From the NCBI GenBank assembly GCA_022824965.1, contig JAJDYY010000008.1:162501-226500 (forward strand): a stretch of 64,000 nucleotides of DNA, read 5' to 3'. Source of the stretch: Gammaproteobacteria bacterium. Its GTDB lineage: Bacteria; Pseudomonadota; Gammaproteobacteria; UBA4575. Shown piece by piece: positions 1 through 7,289 of the stretch (positions are counted from its first letter, which is position 1; each line of letters begins with the position of its first letter). The notes below the pieces were generated by a model. The model searched no databases. It saw only the letters and a program-made list of their open reading frames with translations, and was not told the DNA's origin. Position numbers and translations under genes: made by a program.

Positions 1-315
1 AACGGCACCCCCCAGAAACTGAACTCCACGCTGCGACATGCCGGCATCAGTGACGTGCTGGACGGGGTGTACTCGACCGAGCTGATCCACACCTACAAGC
101 CTTCGCCCGCCGTGTATGAGTTCGTCGAGGAGCAGCTGGCCCGTGCGCGCAGCAAGATCTGTTTCGTATCCTCGAACTCCTGGGATATTGCGGGTGCGGC
201 CTCCTACGGGTTCACCTCGGTCTGGATCAACCGCTACGGGCGTACCCCGGAGCACCTTCCGTACAAGGCCGACCACGAGATCAAAAGCCTGGCCGAACTG
301 CTGGCTCTGGACTAG
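1..315 (+). CDS. Haloacid dehalogenase, type II (3' part only)
   Basis: The reading frame is open from base 1 and ends at TAG 313-315, so only the last 104 codons are present. The visible part has the HAD features of (S)-2-haloacid dehalogenases: SNG-like NGTP at the left edge, the lysine in TYKPSPAVYE (motif III), then FVSSNSWDIAGAASYGF followed by a WINRYGR segment typical of the family C-terminus. Such enzymes hydrolyse the carbon-halogen bond of 2-haloalkanoic acids through an aspartyl-ester intermediate in the cytoplasm; the nucleophilic Asp lies outside the window. Substrate cannot be told from this piece. It converges on tyrS across a palindrome-rich spacer. Confidence 0.85.
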   Translation, partial: NGTPQKLNSTLRHAGISDVLDGVYSTELIHTYKPSPAVYEFVEEQLARARSKICFVSSNSWDIAGAASYGFTSVWINRYGRTPEHLPYKADHEIKSLAELLALD

Positions 316-344
316 GCCACCACGGCATCCACGTCGGCCCGACA

Positions 345-372
345 TGTATAGAAAACAATCATTTTCTATACA
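345..372. repeat. 28-bp palindrome, copy 1
   Basis: Arms TGTATAGAAAA (345-355) and TTTTCTATACA (362-372) are perfect inverted repeats around a 6-base centre. The same plan (11-base arm, 6-base centre, 11-base arm) recurs 41 bp to the right at 386-413, with G at arm position 7 replaced by C and its partner changed to match. This could be a protein-binding operator or a paired RNA hairpin. No T-tract follows, so an intrinsic terminator is unlikely. Confidence 0.8.
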
Positions 373-381
373 CAATTCTTC

Positions 382-417
382 CTCATGTATACAAAACCCT
401 GGTTTTGTATACATGAG
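382..417. repeat. 36-bp palindrome containing copy 2 of the 28-bp element
   Basis: CTCATGTATACAAAACC (382-398) pairs perfectly with 401-417, giving 17-base arms around CT. Its core 386-413 repeats the plan of the palindrome at 345-372 (TGTATA, one variable base, AAAA, six bases, then the complement). The centres of the two cores are 41 bp apart, close to four helical turns. Confidence 0.85.
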
Positions 418-464
418 CGGACCGATAGGTATAGATCGTCACATACGACGAGGATGTCTGTAGC

Positions 465-493
465 TCACTGAAATGTCAGAATCATTTCAGTGA
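465..493. repeat. Hairpin downstream of tyrS
   Basis: TCACTGAAATG (465-475) and CATTTCAGTGA (483-493) form an 11-bp perfect stem with a 7-base loop. It lies 21 bp past the tyrS stop on the minus strand and may protect or terminate the tyrS transcript. There is no T-run after it on the minus strand, so classical Rho-independent termination is not supported. Confidence 0.55.
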
Positions 494-514
494 TCATGGG
501 CCGAATGCTCTGCT

Positions 515-1714
515 TTAGATCAGGCTGATTTTCAAAAACTTGCGCTTGCCCACCTGGAAGATGCCCGAGGTTCCGCGCGGCAAAGACAGGTCGGTGTCCT
601 CCACCTTGGTTCCATCGATTCTCACCGCACCCTGGCGGATCATGCGCATGGCATCCGAAGTGCTGGTGACCAGGCCGGTCTCCTTGAGGAGATTGCGGAT
701 CGGGATCGCATCGCCGCCGCAGTCGATGTGCTTTTCCGGGATCTCCTCCGGGATGGCACTTTTCTGAAAACGCTGGATGAAATCGGCCTTGGCGGCCTCG
801 GCAGCCTTTCTGTCATGGAAGCGCTCGGTGATCTCAAGTGCCAGCTCGAACTTGACGTCTCTCGGGTTCTTGCCCTGGCGGACCGCCTCCTTGAGTGAGC
901 CGATGTCCTGCATCGGGCGAAAGCTCAGCAGCTCGAAGTAACGCCACATCTTTTCATCGTCGATGCTCATGAGCTTGCCGAAAATCTCGTTGGGCGCCTC
1001 GGTGATGCCGATGTAGTTGTCGAGCGACTTCGACATTTTCTCCGGGCCCTGGGTCACGCCTTCCAGGATCGGCATCGTCATGACCACCTGGGGCGCCTGT
1101 CCGTGTTCCTTTTGCAGTTCACGCCCCACCAGCAGGTTGAACTTCTGATCGGTGCCGCCGAGTTCCAGGTCCGCTTCCAGGACCACCGAGTCATAGCCCT
1201 GTACCAGCGGGTACAGCAGTTCGTGGATGGCGATGCCCTGCCCCGATTCGTATCGCTGCTGGAAATCGTTGCGCTCCAGCATGCGCGCCACGGTGTACTT
1301 GGATGCCAACCTGACCACGTCGGTTGCGCTCTGGCGGTCCATCCAGGAGGAGTTGAACTCGATCCGCGTGGTGTCGGGATCGAGAATCTTGAAAACCTGC
1401 TTGCGGTAGGTCTCGGCATTTTCCTGCACCTGGTCGCGCGTCATCGGTTTTCGCATGGTGTTCCTGCCGGTCGGGTCGCCGATCATGCCGGTGAAGTCGC
1501 CGATCAGGAAAATGATTTCATGGCCGGCCTGCTGGAACTGGCGCAGCTTGTTGAGGAGCACGGTATGCCCCAGGTGCAGGTCCGGTGCCGTCGGATCAAA
1601 TCCCGCTTTCACACGCAGGGGCTTGCCCGAGGCAAGCCTGGACTCCAGGTCCTCGGCGACGATCACTTCCTCGGCCCCGCGGACCAGTTCCTCCATGGAA
1701 GTCCCGTCAGCCAT
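515..1714 (-). CDS. tyrS: Tyrosyl-tRNA synthetase
   Basis: This 399-residue class Ic synthetase charges tRNA-Tyr with tyrosine in the cytoplasm. HLGH (HIGH signature) lies at residues 47-50 and KMSKS about two thirds along. The canonical KMSKS, rather than the KFGKT of E. coli TyrS, places it in the TyrZ-like subgroup found in Pseudomonas and Haemophilus. A C-terminal S4-like RNA-binding domain is visible ([12 protein letters not shown] to the [10 protein letters not shown] region). The order tyrS, divergent M23 peptidase, anmK, erpA matches Pseudomonas. The ATG at 1712-1714 is used because the conserved N-terminal helix begins just after it. Confidence 0.97.
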   Translation of the reverse strand: MADGTSMEELVRGAEEVIVAEDLESRLASGKPLRVKAGFDPTAPDLHLGHTVLLNKLRQFQQAGHEIIFLIGDFTGMIGDPTGRNTMRKPMTRDQVQENAETYRKQVFKILDPDTTRIEFNSSWMDRQSATDVVRLASKYTVARMLERNDFQQRYESGQGIAIHELLYPLVQGYDSVVLEADLELGGTDQKFNLLVGRELQKEHGQAPQVVMTMPILEGVTQGPEKMSKSLDNYIGITEAPNEIFGKLMSIDDEKMWRYFELLSFRPMQDIGSLKEAVRQGKNPRDVKFELALEITERFHDRKAAEAAKADFIQRFQKSAIPEEIPEKHIDCGGDAIPIRNLLKETGLVTSTSDAMRMIRQGAVRIDGTKVEDTDLSLPRGTSGIFQVGKRKFLKISLI

Positions 1715-1883
1715 TCAATCCGCCCGTACGGGTCCCCGAATGGATGCCAGTCCTTGCTTTTAATGGCCAGCCGATTTTGTTAAATTCTGCCAAGCTCTGG
1801 GAGAACAGGGATGTCAGCATATGCAGGAAATTGAGATTCGTCTTTTGAAGATTGCGCTCATGGCCGAAGGTCCATCTTAAAGT

Positions 1884-3278
1884 ATGAGACCTTCCCGAGA
1901 AAGGCCAGCTCGCAGCTTTCCCCTGATTCCCCTGGCAACGGCGCTGCTGGCCGGCATGCTTGTCGCAGCCGCGATATTCATCATGCCGCAGGGCCAGTCT
2001 ACAACAGGCAGTGCAGATCCAGCCGATACCGACATGCTGGAGATCCCCCTGCCCCTGGAGCCGACTCCACCCCGCGAGCTGACAGACCCTGAAGGCGATC
2101 TGGTTGCATTTGAGGCGACGGGCCCGGTATTCGATGCGGGCCTGCAGCCATCACCGGAGGGGGCCGCAGCCGAAAAGCCTGTGCCCAGCGCAACCGTCGT
2201 GGTGAAACGAGGCGACACGCTTTCGGCGATCTTCGACCGGCTGGACATCTACCCCGATCTCGCCCGTATCCTGAAAACACGCAAGGATCGCAAGGCACTC
2301 GCAAGAATCTACCCGGGACAGGAACTGCTTTTCTCGATACGCGACCAGCGCCTGGAGCGCCTGGAGCTGGTACATGGCCCGGCGAGCTCGCTCGTGTATC
2401 TTCGCAACGGCGATTCCTTCACGGCACAAACCCTGCACCGGCCCCTGGACACGATCCTGCAGTTTGCCAGCGGCAACATCGACTCCTCGCTGTATCTTGC
2501 AGCGCATCGAGCCGGGATGTCAGACACCCTGATCCAGGACCTGGTGCACATCTTCCGCTGGGACATCGATTTTGCGCATGACCTTCGCGTCGGCGACAGT
2601 TTCGCCATCCTGTATGAAAAACTCCTGCTGGACGGCGAGGACGTGGGCGACGGTAAAATTGCCGCGGCCGAGTTCGTCAACAAGGGCATCACCTACCGGG
2701 CCTATCGCTACACCGATGAAAACGGCCATACCGATTACTACACGCTCGAGGGCGAAAGCCTGCACAAGACCTTCCTGCGCACCCCGGTCGAGCTGGCGCG
2801 GATCAGCTCCTATTTCAACCCGAGAAGGCGCCACCCCATCCTGAACGTCATTCGCGCGCACAAGGGTATCGACTACGCGGCACCGACCGGCACACCGATC
2901 AAGGCCACGGGGGCCGGCCGGGTCATCTACCGGGGCACCAAGGGCCAGTACGGAAAGACGATCGTGCTCAGGCACGGCAACATCTACACGACCCTGTATG
3001 CGCACATGTCGAAATACGCCCGGAGAACCGGCATCGGCCACACCGTGAGGCAGGGCCAGACCATCGGCTACGTGGGCAACACGGGGCTTTCAACAGGTCC
3101 GCACCTGCACTACGAGTTCCGGGTCAACGGCGTGCACCGTAACCCGTTGAAGGTCAAGCTGCCGCAAACCAAGTCCCTGCCGCAGGACGAGATGGACCGT
3201 TTCCTGGCTGCGGTCAAGGCCCCTGCCCGCCAGTTCGAGGCCTATGCGCAGAACCGGCTGGCCTTGCAGGGCCTGTAG
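1884..3278 (+). CDS. M23 family murein DD-endopeptidase (MepM/YebA-like)
   Basis: The 464-residue envelope protein has an N-terminal signal anchor (hydrophobic residues about 13-34 after several arginines), a Pro/Glu-rich linker, an OapA/LysM-like peptidoglycan-binding segment (about 104-150, starting VVVKRGDTLSAIF) and a C-terminal LytM/M23 zinc peptidase domain. Zinc and catalytic residues are visible: H326 and D330 in HKGID, H374 in YAHMS and H407/H409 in HLH. Members of this group cleave stem-peptide crosslinks in the periplasm during wall growth. It is divergent from tyrS and followed 73 bp later by anmK, so synthesis, hydrolysis and recycling of murein are linked by position. Confidence 0.93.
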   Translation: MRPSRERPARSFPLIPLATALLAGMLVAAAIFIMPQGQSTTGSADPADTDMLEIPLPLEPTPPRELTDPEGDLVAFEATGPVFDAGLQPSPEGAAAEKPVPSATVVVKRGDTLSAIFDRLDIYPDLARILKTRKDRKALARIYPGQELLFSIRDQRLERLELVHGPASSLVYLRNGDSFTAQTLHRPLDTILQFASGNIDSSLYLAAHRAGMSDTLIQDLVHIFRWDIDFAHDLRVGDSFAILYEKLLLDGEDVGDGKIAAAEFVNKGITYRAYRYTDENGHTDYYTLEGESLHKTFLRTPVELARISSYFNPRRRHPILNVIRAHKGIDYAAPTGTPIKATGAGRVIYRGTKGQYGKTIVLRHGNIYTTLYAHMSKYARRTGIGHTVRQGQTIGYVGNTGLSTGPHLHYEFRVNGVHRNPLKVKLPQTKSLPQDEMDRFLAAVKAPARQFEAYAQNRLALQGL

Positions 3279-3351
3279 GCCTGCAGCATTTCCAGAATTG
3301 CCTGACATGTAGCAAACTGTAGTCCTCGACGAGGAACAGTGCGTACAGAAT

Positions 3352-4467
3352 ATGGCCAGACTCTTCATTGGACTGATGTCCGGCACCAGCGTGGATGCCA
3401 TCGATGCCGTGCTGATGGACTTTTCAGCATCGGACCGCCTGATCGCACACTTCAGCCAGCCGATCGACCCGGAGCTGAAAAGCGAGATCAACCGCGTCAT
3501 CGCAGCCAGGGCCTGGCCCCAGGACACCGCAACCCTCGACCAACGGCTGGTGGAGGCCTCGGTGCAGGCCATTCACCGCGTGCTTGAGGAAGCCTCGATC
3601 CGGGCAGACCAAATCGAAGCCGTGGGCAGCCACGGACAAACGGTGTTTCACGACCCTGAGGGCGCGCCACCGGTCTCGATCCAGCTGGGCAATGCCCGGG
3701 AGATAGCACGCACCGCGGGCATCCCGACCGTCGGTAATTTTCGCCAGGCGGATATCGATGCCGGAGGCCAGGGTGCGCCGCTCGCCTGCGCCTACCATGC
3801 CCGGCTGTTTCGCAGCCGAAATGAAGACCGGGCCGTCCTGAACCTGGGCGGCATTGCCAACCTCACCTTCCTGCCATCGGACCCTTCCCTGGACGTCACG
3901 GGCTTTGATACAGGGCCGGCAAACACCTTGTCGGATGCCTGGATCCAGCACTGCCAAGGGCCTGATTTTGACCACGACGGCGAGTGGGCGAAAAGCGGCA
4001 CCGTGAACCGGAATTTGCTCGATCAGATGCTTGAAGACCCCTATATCGAACGTTCGCCACCCAAATCCGCCGGCCGCGAGACGTTCAACCTCACCTGGCT
4101 GCGGACCCGGCTGGCCCGACATGGAACGCCCCTGGCGCATGAGGACGTGCAGGCAACCCTGGTAGAGCTCACGGCACGGTCTGTCGCCTTGGGCATGCAG
4201 GCCCATCCCGGATCATCAGCACCTGCACGTGTCCTGCTGTGTGGTGGAGGAAGCAACAATGCCTATCTGGTCTCGCGCCTGGAACACGCAATGGCGGGCC
4301 TGCCCGTGGAGCGCACCGATGCGCACGGGGTGCCCTCGAAGTGGCTGGAGGCCATGACCTTCGCCTGGCTCGCCAAACAGGCGCTGGACGGTGAGCCTGC
4401 CAACCTGCCAAGCGTCACCGGCGCGCGCCGGGCCGTGGTCCTCGGCGAGGTCCACCGGGCAAAGTGA
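3352..4467 (+). CDS. anmK: Anhydro-N-acetylmuramic acid kinase
   Basis: This 371-residue cytoplasmic kinase converts imported 1,6-anhydro-MurNAc plus ATP to MurNAc-6-phosphate in murein recycling. The ATP-binding start GLMSGTSVDAIDAV (residues 7-20), the VGSHGQTVFHDP motif with the family histidine, ADIDAGGQGAPLA and the late LLCGGGSNN segment are all diagnostic of AnmK. Length is normal. The gene follows the M23 peptidase on the same strand and ends shortly before a strong stem-loop at 4500-4522 shared with the convergent erpA. Confidence 0.96.
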   Translation: MARLFIGLMSGTSVDAIDAVLMDFSASDRLIAHFSQPIDPELKSEINRVIAARAWPQDTATLDQRLVEASVQAIHRVLEEASIRADQIEAVGSHGQTVFHDPEGAPPVSIQLGNAREIARTAGIPTVGNFRQADIDAGGQGAPLACAYHARLFRSRNEDRAVLNLGGIANLTFLPSDPSLDVTGFDTGPANTLSDAWIQHCQGPDFDHDGEWAKSGTVNRNLLDQMLEDPYIERSPPKSAGRETFNLTWLRTRLARHGTPLAHEDVQATLVELTARSVALGMQAHPGSSAPARVLLCGGGSNNAYLVSRLEHAMAGLPVERTDAHGVPSKWLEAMTFAWLAKQALDGEPANLPSVTGARRAVVLGEVHRAK

Positions 4468-4499
4468 AGATATGGCGGCCGGCTGGGCCCGAAATAAAA

Positions 4500-4522
4500 A
4501 AAGGCGCCTCGCGGGCGCCTTT
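4500..4522. terminator. Bidirectional intrinsic terminator between anmK and erpA
   Basis: AAAGGCGCC (4500-4508) pairs perfectly with GGCGCCTTT (4514-4522) around TCGCG. An A-run immediately left (4495-4502) becomes a U-tract for minus-strand transcripts, so it fits best as the erpA terminator. The TTT on the right gives a weaker signal for anmK. The two genes converge on it. Confidence 0.85.
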
Positions 4523-4546
4523 CTCAAGAGTCGTTGAGCCGACTTC

Positions 4547-4903
4547 TCAGCCTGGAGAGAATGAGGAACCGCAACCGCAGGTGGTCTGCGCATTGGGGTT
4601 TCGAATGACGAACTGTGCCCCTTCCAGGCCTTCCGTGTAATCGATTTCCGCACCCATCAGGTACTGGAAGCTCATGGGGTCGACCAGCAGGGTGATACCG
4701 CCGTTCTCGACCGAAGTGTCGCCGTCCTGCAGGTTCTCGTCAAACGTGAACCCGTACTGGAACCCGGAGCATCCGCCGCCGCTCACGAACACGCGAAGCT
4801 TAAGATTCTGGTTGTCTTCTTCCTCGATGAGCTGCTTGACCTTGCTGGCAGCGGCATCCGTAAATACCAACGATGGAGGCGGTGCGGTTTGTGTTGCGGT
4901 CAT
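4547..4903 (-). CDS. erpA: Iron-sulfur cluster insertion protein ErpA
   Basis: The 118-residue A-type carrier delivers Fe-S clusters to apoproteins. Its three cluster-ligand cysteines are present: C45 in [11 protein letters not shown] and C109/C111 in the terminal TTCGCGSSF. An approximately ten-residue Thr/Pro-rich lead precedes the conserved fold ([11 protein letters not shown]). The assignment to ErpA rather than IscA or SufA rests on sequence style and on its place next to anmK and the bactofilin gene, as in Pseudomonas. A sigma70-like promoter is proposed at 4943-4971. Confidence 0.93.
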   Translation of the reverse strand: MTATQTAPPPSLVFTDAAASKVKQLIEEEDNQNLKLRVFVSGGGCSGFQYGFTFDENLQDGDTSVENGGITLLVDPMSFQYLMGAEIDYTEGLEGAQFVIRNPNAQTTCGCGSSFSPG

Positions 4904-4942
4904 GGCTGTACTCCGGTCCGAAGACTGTAATCTACTGATTAT

Positions 4943-4971
4943 TAACTACTAGACCTCAATTTGGTAGTCAA
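4943..4971 (-). promoter_or_regulatory. Candidate sigma70 promoter for erpA
   Basis: Read on the minus strand there is TTGACT (plus 4966-4971) and TAGTTA (plus 4943-4948) with a 17-bp spacer, about 40 bp upstream of the erpA start. The -35 is close to consensus; the -10 is weaker. The AT-rich character stands out from the surrounding DNA. An IscR site would be expected for this gene class, but I could not match one convincingly. Confidence 0.45.
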
Positions 4972-4989
4972 TATCTCCAAAGTAGCTGC

Positions 4990-5376
4990 CTACAGGGCAT
5001 CCGGAGGGTTGGGGGATGACTGGCAGACCAGCTTTCCATTGACTTCGGCGCCTACCGTCATGCCCAGCGAGGCATAGTAGATATCGCCGTTGATCTTGGC
5101 CCCGGCTTTCAGCTCGATGCCATCGCTGGCATAGATGTCGCCGTGGACGGTGCCGTCGATGATGATGTAGGTACCGCGGATTTCCCCCTCGACCACCCCC
5201 ATCTCGTTGATGACCAGCACGCATTTGTCCTCGCCCTTGGCCAGGACGTTGCCCTCGACCGTACCTTCGATCTGCAGTCCGCCACCGTAATAGACATCGC
5301 CGACCACCTTGGACATCGGACCGACCAGGGTGTCGATCTGTACTGCCTTGACTTTTTTCCTAAATGCCATACTCAC
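4990..5376 (-). CDS. Bactofilin (polymer-forming cytoskeletal protein)
   Basis: The 128-residue protein has a short basic N-terminus and then a bactofilin beta-helix made of repeating G-x-V/I-x-G-x-I/V turns (for example LQIEGTVEGNV, IIDGTVHGDIYASDGIEL, INGDIYYASLGMTVGAEVNG). Bactofilins polymerise without nucleotide and act as membrane-associated scaffolds, often for cell-wall enzymes. Its ATG overlaps the stop of the upstream membrane coiled-coil gene by 4 bp (5373-5376), so the two are probably translationally coupled. Erp-bactofilin-DUF6776-argC is a conserved order in Pseudomonas. The specific role here is unknown. Confidence 0.9.
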   Translation of the reverse strand: MSMAFRKKVKAVQIDTLVGPMSKVVGDVYYGGGLQIEGTVEGNVLAKGEDKCVLVINEMGVVEGEIRGTYIIIDGTVHGDIYASDGIELKAGAKINGDIYYASLGMTVGAEVNGKLVCQSSPNPPDAL

Positions 5377-6125
5377 TCCTCCGGTCGCACCGGGTGGAAT
5401 TCATTCTGCTCGTAGACCTCGTCCCAGTTGAAACTCGCAACCACCGGCTTGTTCTTGCGGCCATCGCGAAGCAGCGCCACCTGGACACTGCCCGGCTCGA
5501 AATCCTCAGGCAACGACAGGCTGCCTGAGACCTCCTGGAAGTACCGGAAAGAAAATCTCAACGCTTCATCCTTGCTTGCCCTGCTGGCGGCCTCGAACAC
5601 GAGTTCTTTCGCAACTCCCTGCTGTTCCCCTGCCACGCTCAGCCCGATCACACCGGAAACCTTTTCGTTTTTTCTAGGCACGCCGGTCAGGACCAGACGA
5701 TAGTCAAACTGCCCTGCGCCCGCGCCTGCGTGCAGCTGGAATGCTTTCAGCTGCACCGCGGTATTGTCCGCATCGGGCGAGTAAAGTGTACGATAAAAAT
5801 GAAGCTCCTGGGTCAACTGCAGCAACTCGGCATCTTTTTCGCGCATCATGGTTTTCATTTCCCGGATGACGACCGACTCGGCTTCTGCACTGCGTTTGGC
5901 CAGGGCCACCTCGTTCTTGAGATGACCGTTCGACTTCTCCAGCTTCCGGATCGTCTTGTTCTTGTCCGAGACCTCGGAAACCACCAGCTCTTCCAGAAAC
6001 GGCAGGCTGGTGCTTTTCACACCCAGCCAGAAGGCGATGGCCATCGCGGCCAGAAGGACCAGGACGAGTCGCACGCGCGATACCGGGCGCACGAAGGGTT
6101 CCCTGATGCGGATTTTCCATGCCAT
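5373..6125 (-). CDS. DUF6776 family membrane coiled-coil protein
   Basis: This 250-residue protein has one N-terminal transmembrane segment (about residues 19-36, VRLVLVLLAAMAIAFWLGV), a coiled coil of charged heptads (about 45-105, with repeated K/E/L positions), and a soluble C-terminal domain with beta-rich spacing (RLVLTGVPRKNEKVSGVIGLSV). Topology predicts a cytoplasmic N-terminus and a periplasmic C-terminal domain. No enzyme motif is seen. It matches the uncharacterised protein that sits between argC and bactofilin in Pseudomonas. The overlapping stop/start with the bactofilin gene suggests that the two products work together, perhaps as an anchor and scaffold, which is inference. Confidence 0.8.
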   Translation of the reverse strand: MAWKIRIREPFVRPVSRVRLVLVLLAAMAIAFWLGVKSTSLPFLEELVVSEVSDKNKTIRKLEKSNGHLKNEVALAKRSAEAESVVIREMKTMMREKDAELLQLTQELHFYRTLYSPDADNTAVQLKAFQLHAGAGAGQFDYRLVLTGVPRKNEKVSGVIGLSVAGEQQGVAKELVFEAASRASKDEALRFSFRYFQEVSGSLSLPEDFEPGSVQVALLRDGRKNKPVVASFNWDEVYEQNEFHPVRPEE

Positions 6126-6156
6126 CGTTCTGGGGAGACCGAAAGCCTGCGCCGGC

Positions 6157-7188
6157 CTACGGGAAAAGGCCCGCCTGCATCAGCCCTGAGGTTTCATCCA
6201 GACCGAACATGAGATTCATGTTCTGCACCGCCTGCCCCGCAGCTCCCTTGACCAGGTTGTCGATCACGGACAGCACGACGACCACCTCGCCATCGTTGGG
6301 CCGCTGCACGGAAATCCGGCAGGAATTGGAGCCGCGCACGTGCTTGGTCTCCGGCAGTGCATCGCCTTGCAGGACCTCGACGAAAGGCTCCTCGGAATAC
6401 CGCTGCCGGTAGAGGGCGTCCAGATCGGCGGAGCGGTCCACTTCCGATGCGTAGACCGTTGCAAATATGCCTCGCACCATGGGCACGAGGTGCGGGGTGA
6501 ACGTCAGGCTGACCGGGGCCTCGCGGATGCCCTGCAGTTCCTGCGTGATCTCCGGCCAGTGCCGGTGGGCACGCACGTTGTAGGCCTTGAAATTCTCGCC
6601 GGCCTCGCTGAACAGGGTCGGCACGCGCGCCCCTCGCCCGGCACCGCTGACGCCGGACTTGGCGTCTGCAATCAGGGGACCGTCACCGCACAGGCCCTGC
6701 TCGAGCAGCGGCAGCACGGCCAGGATCACGGCCGTGGGATAGCAGCCCGGATTGGCGATCAGGCGGGCTTTCCGGATTTTCTCGCGATGCACCTCGGGGA
6801 GCCCGTAGATGGCCGATGCCAGCAGCTGCGGACAGGCATGCTCCTGCTTGTACCAGTGTTCCCAGACCGTCGCATCCTTGATCCGGAAATCCGCAGCCAG
6901 GTCGATGACCTTGACCCCGGCCTCGATGAGTTCCGGCACCTGGTGCATGGCGGTGCCGTTGGGTGCGGCAAAAAAAACGCACTCGCACTGCTTGAGCTCG
7001 GACGAATCCGGTGCCACGAACTCCAGTTCGCCCAGGCAGGACAGGTGCGGGTACAGCCCGGCAAGCGACTTGCCCGCCTCGGTGCGCGAGGTCACGGCCT
7101 GCACGCGGGCCCCGGGGTGGGCAGCGAGCACGCGCAGCAGTTCCGCACCGGTGTATCCGGTTCCTCCGACTATTCCGACAGAAATCAT
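6157..7188 (-). CDS. argC: N-acetyl-gamma-glutamyl-phosphate reductase
   Basis: The 343-residue enzyme catalyses the NADPH-dependent reduction of N-acetylglutamyl phosphate to the semialdehyde, the third step of arginine synthesis. The Rossmann start [18 protein letters not shown] (residues 4-21) binds NADP. The catalytic cysteine is C149 in [10 protein letters not shown]. Length and ending are normal. It lies upstream of the DUF6776 and bactofilin genes on the minus strand and is divergent from the CLC gene. Confidence 0.97.
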   Translation of the reverse strand: MISVGIVGGTGYTGAELLRVLAAHPGARVQAVTSRTEAGKSLAGLYPHLSCLGELEFVAPDSSELKQCECVFFAAPNGTAMHQVPELIEAGVKVIDLAADFRIKDATVWEHWYKQEHACPQLLASAIYGLPEVHREKIRKARLIANPGCYPTAVILAVLPLLEQGLCGDGPLIADAKSGVSGAGRGARVPTLFSEAGENFKAYNVRAHRHWPEITQELQGIREAPVSLTFTPHLVPMVRGIFATVYASEVDRSADLDALYRQRYSEEPFVEVLQGDALPETKHVRGSNSCRISVQRPNDGEVVVVLSVIDNLVKGAAGQAVQNMNLMFGLDETSGLMQAGLFP

Positions 7189-7289
7189 TTTGGCTGGTCC
7201 GTATTGGGGTCCCGTGCATCATACAAGATTAGGACAGGCAGCCAAAAGCCGAACCCTACACCCGGATGACCTCTGGCATAATCCCCGCT

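Noticed and set aside
345..417. Intrinsic terminator for tyrS or the dehalogenase gene
   Set aside because: The stems are strong but AT-rich and are not followed by a T-tract on either strand.
3323..3335. Short palindrome TCCTCG-A-CGAGGA upstream of anmK
   Set aside because: Six-base arms of this composition are expected by chance in GC-rich DNA, and nothing around it suggests a site.
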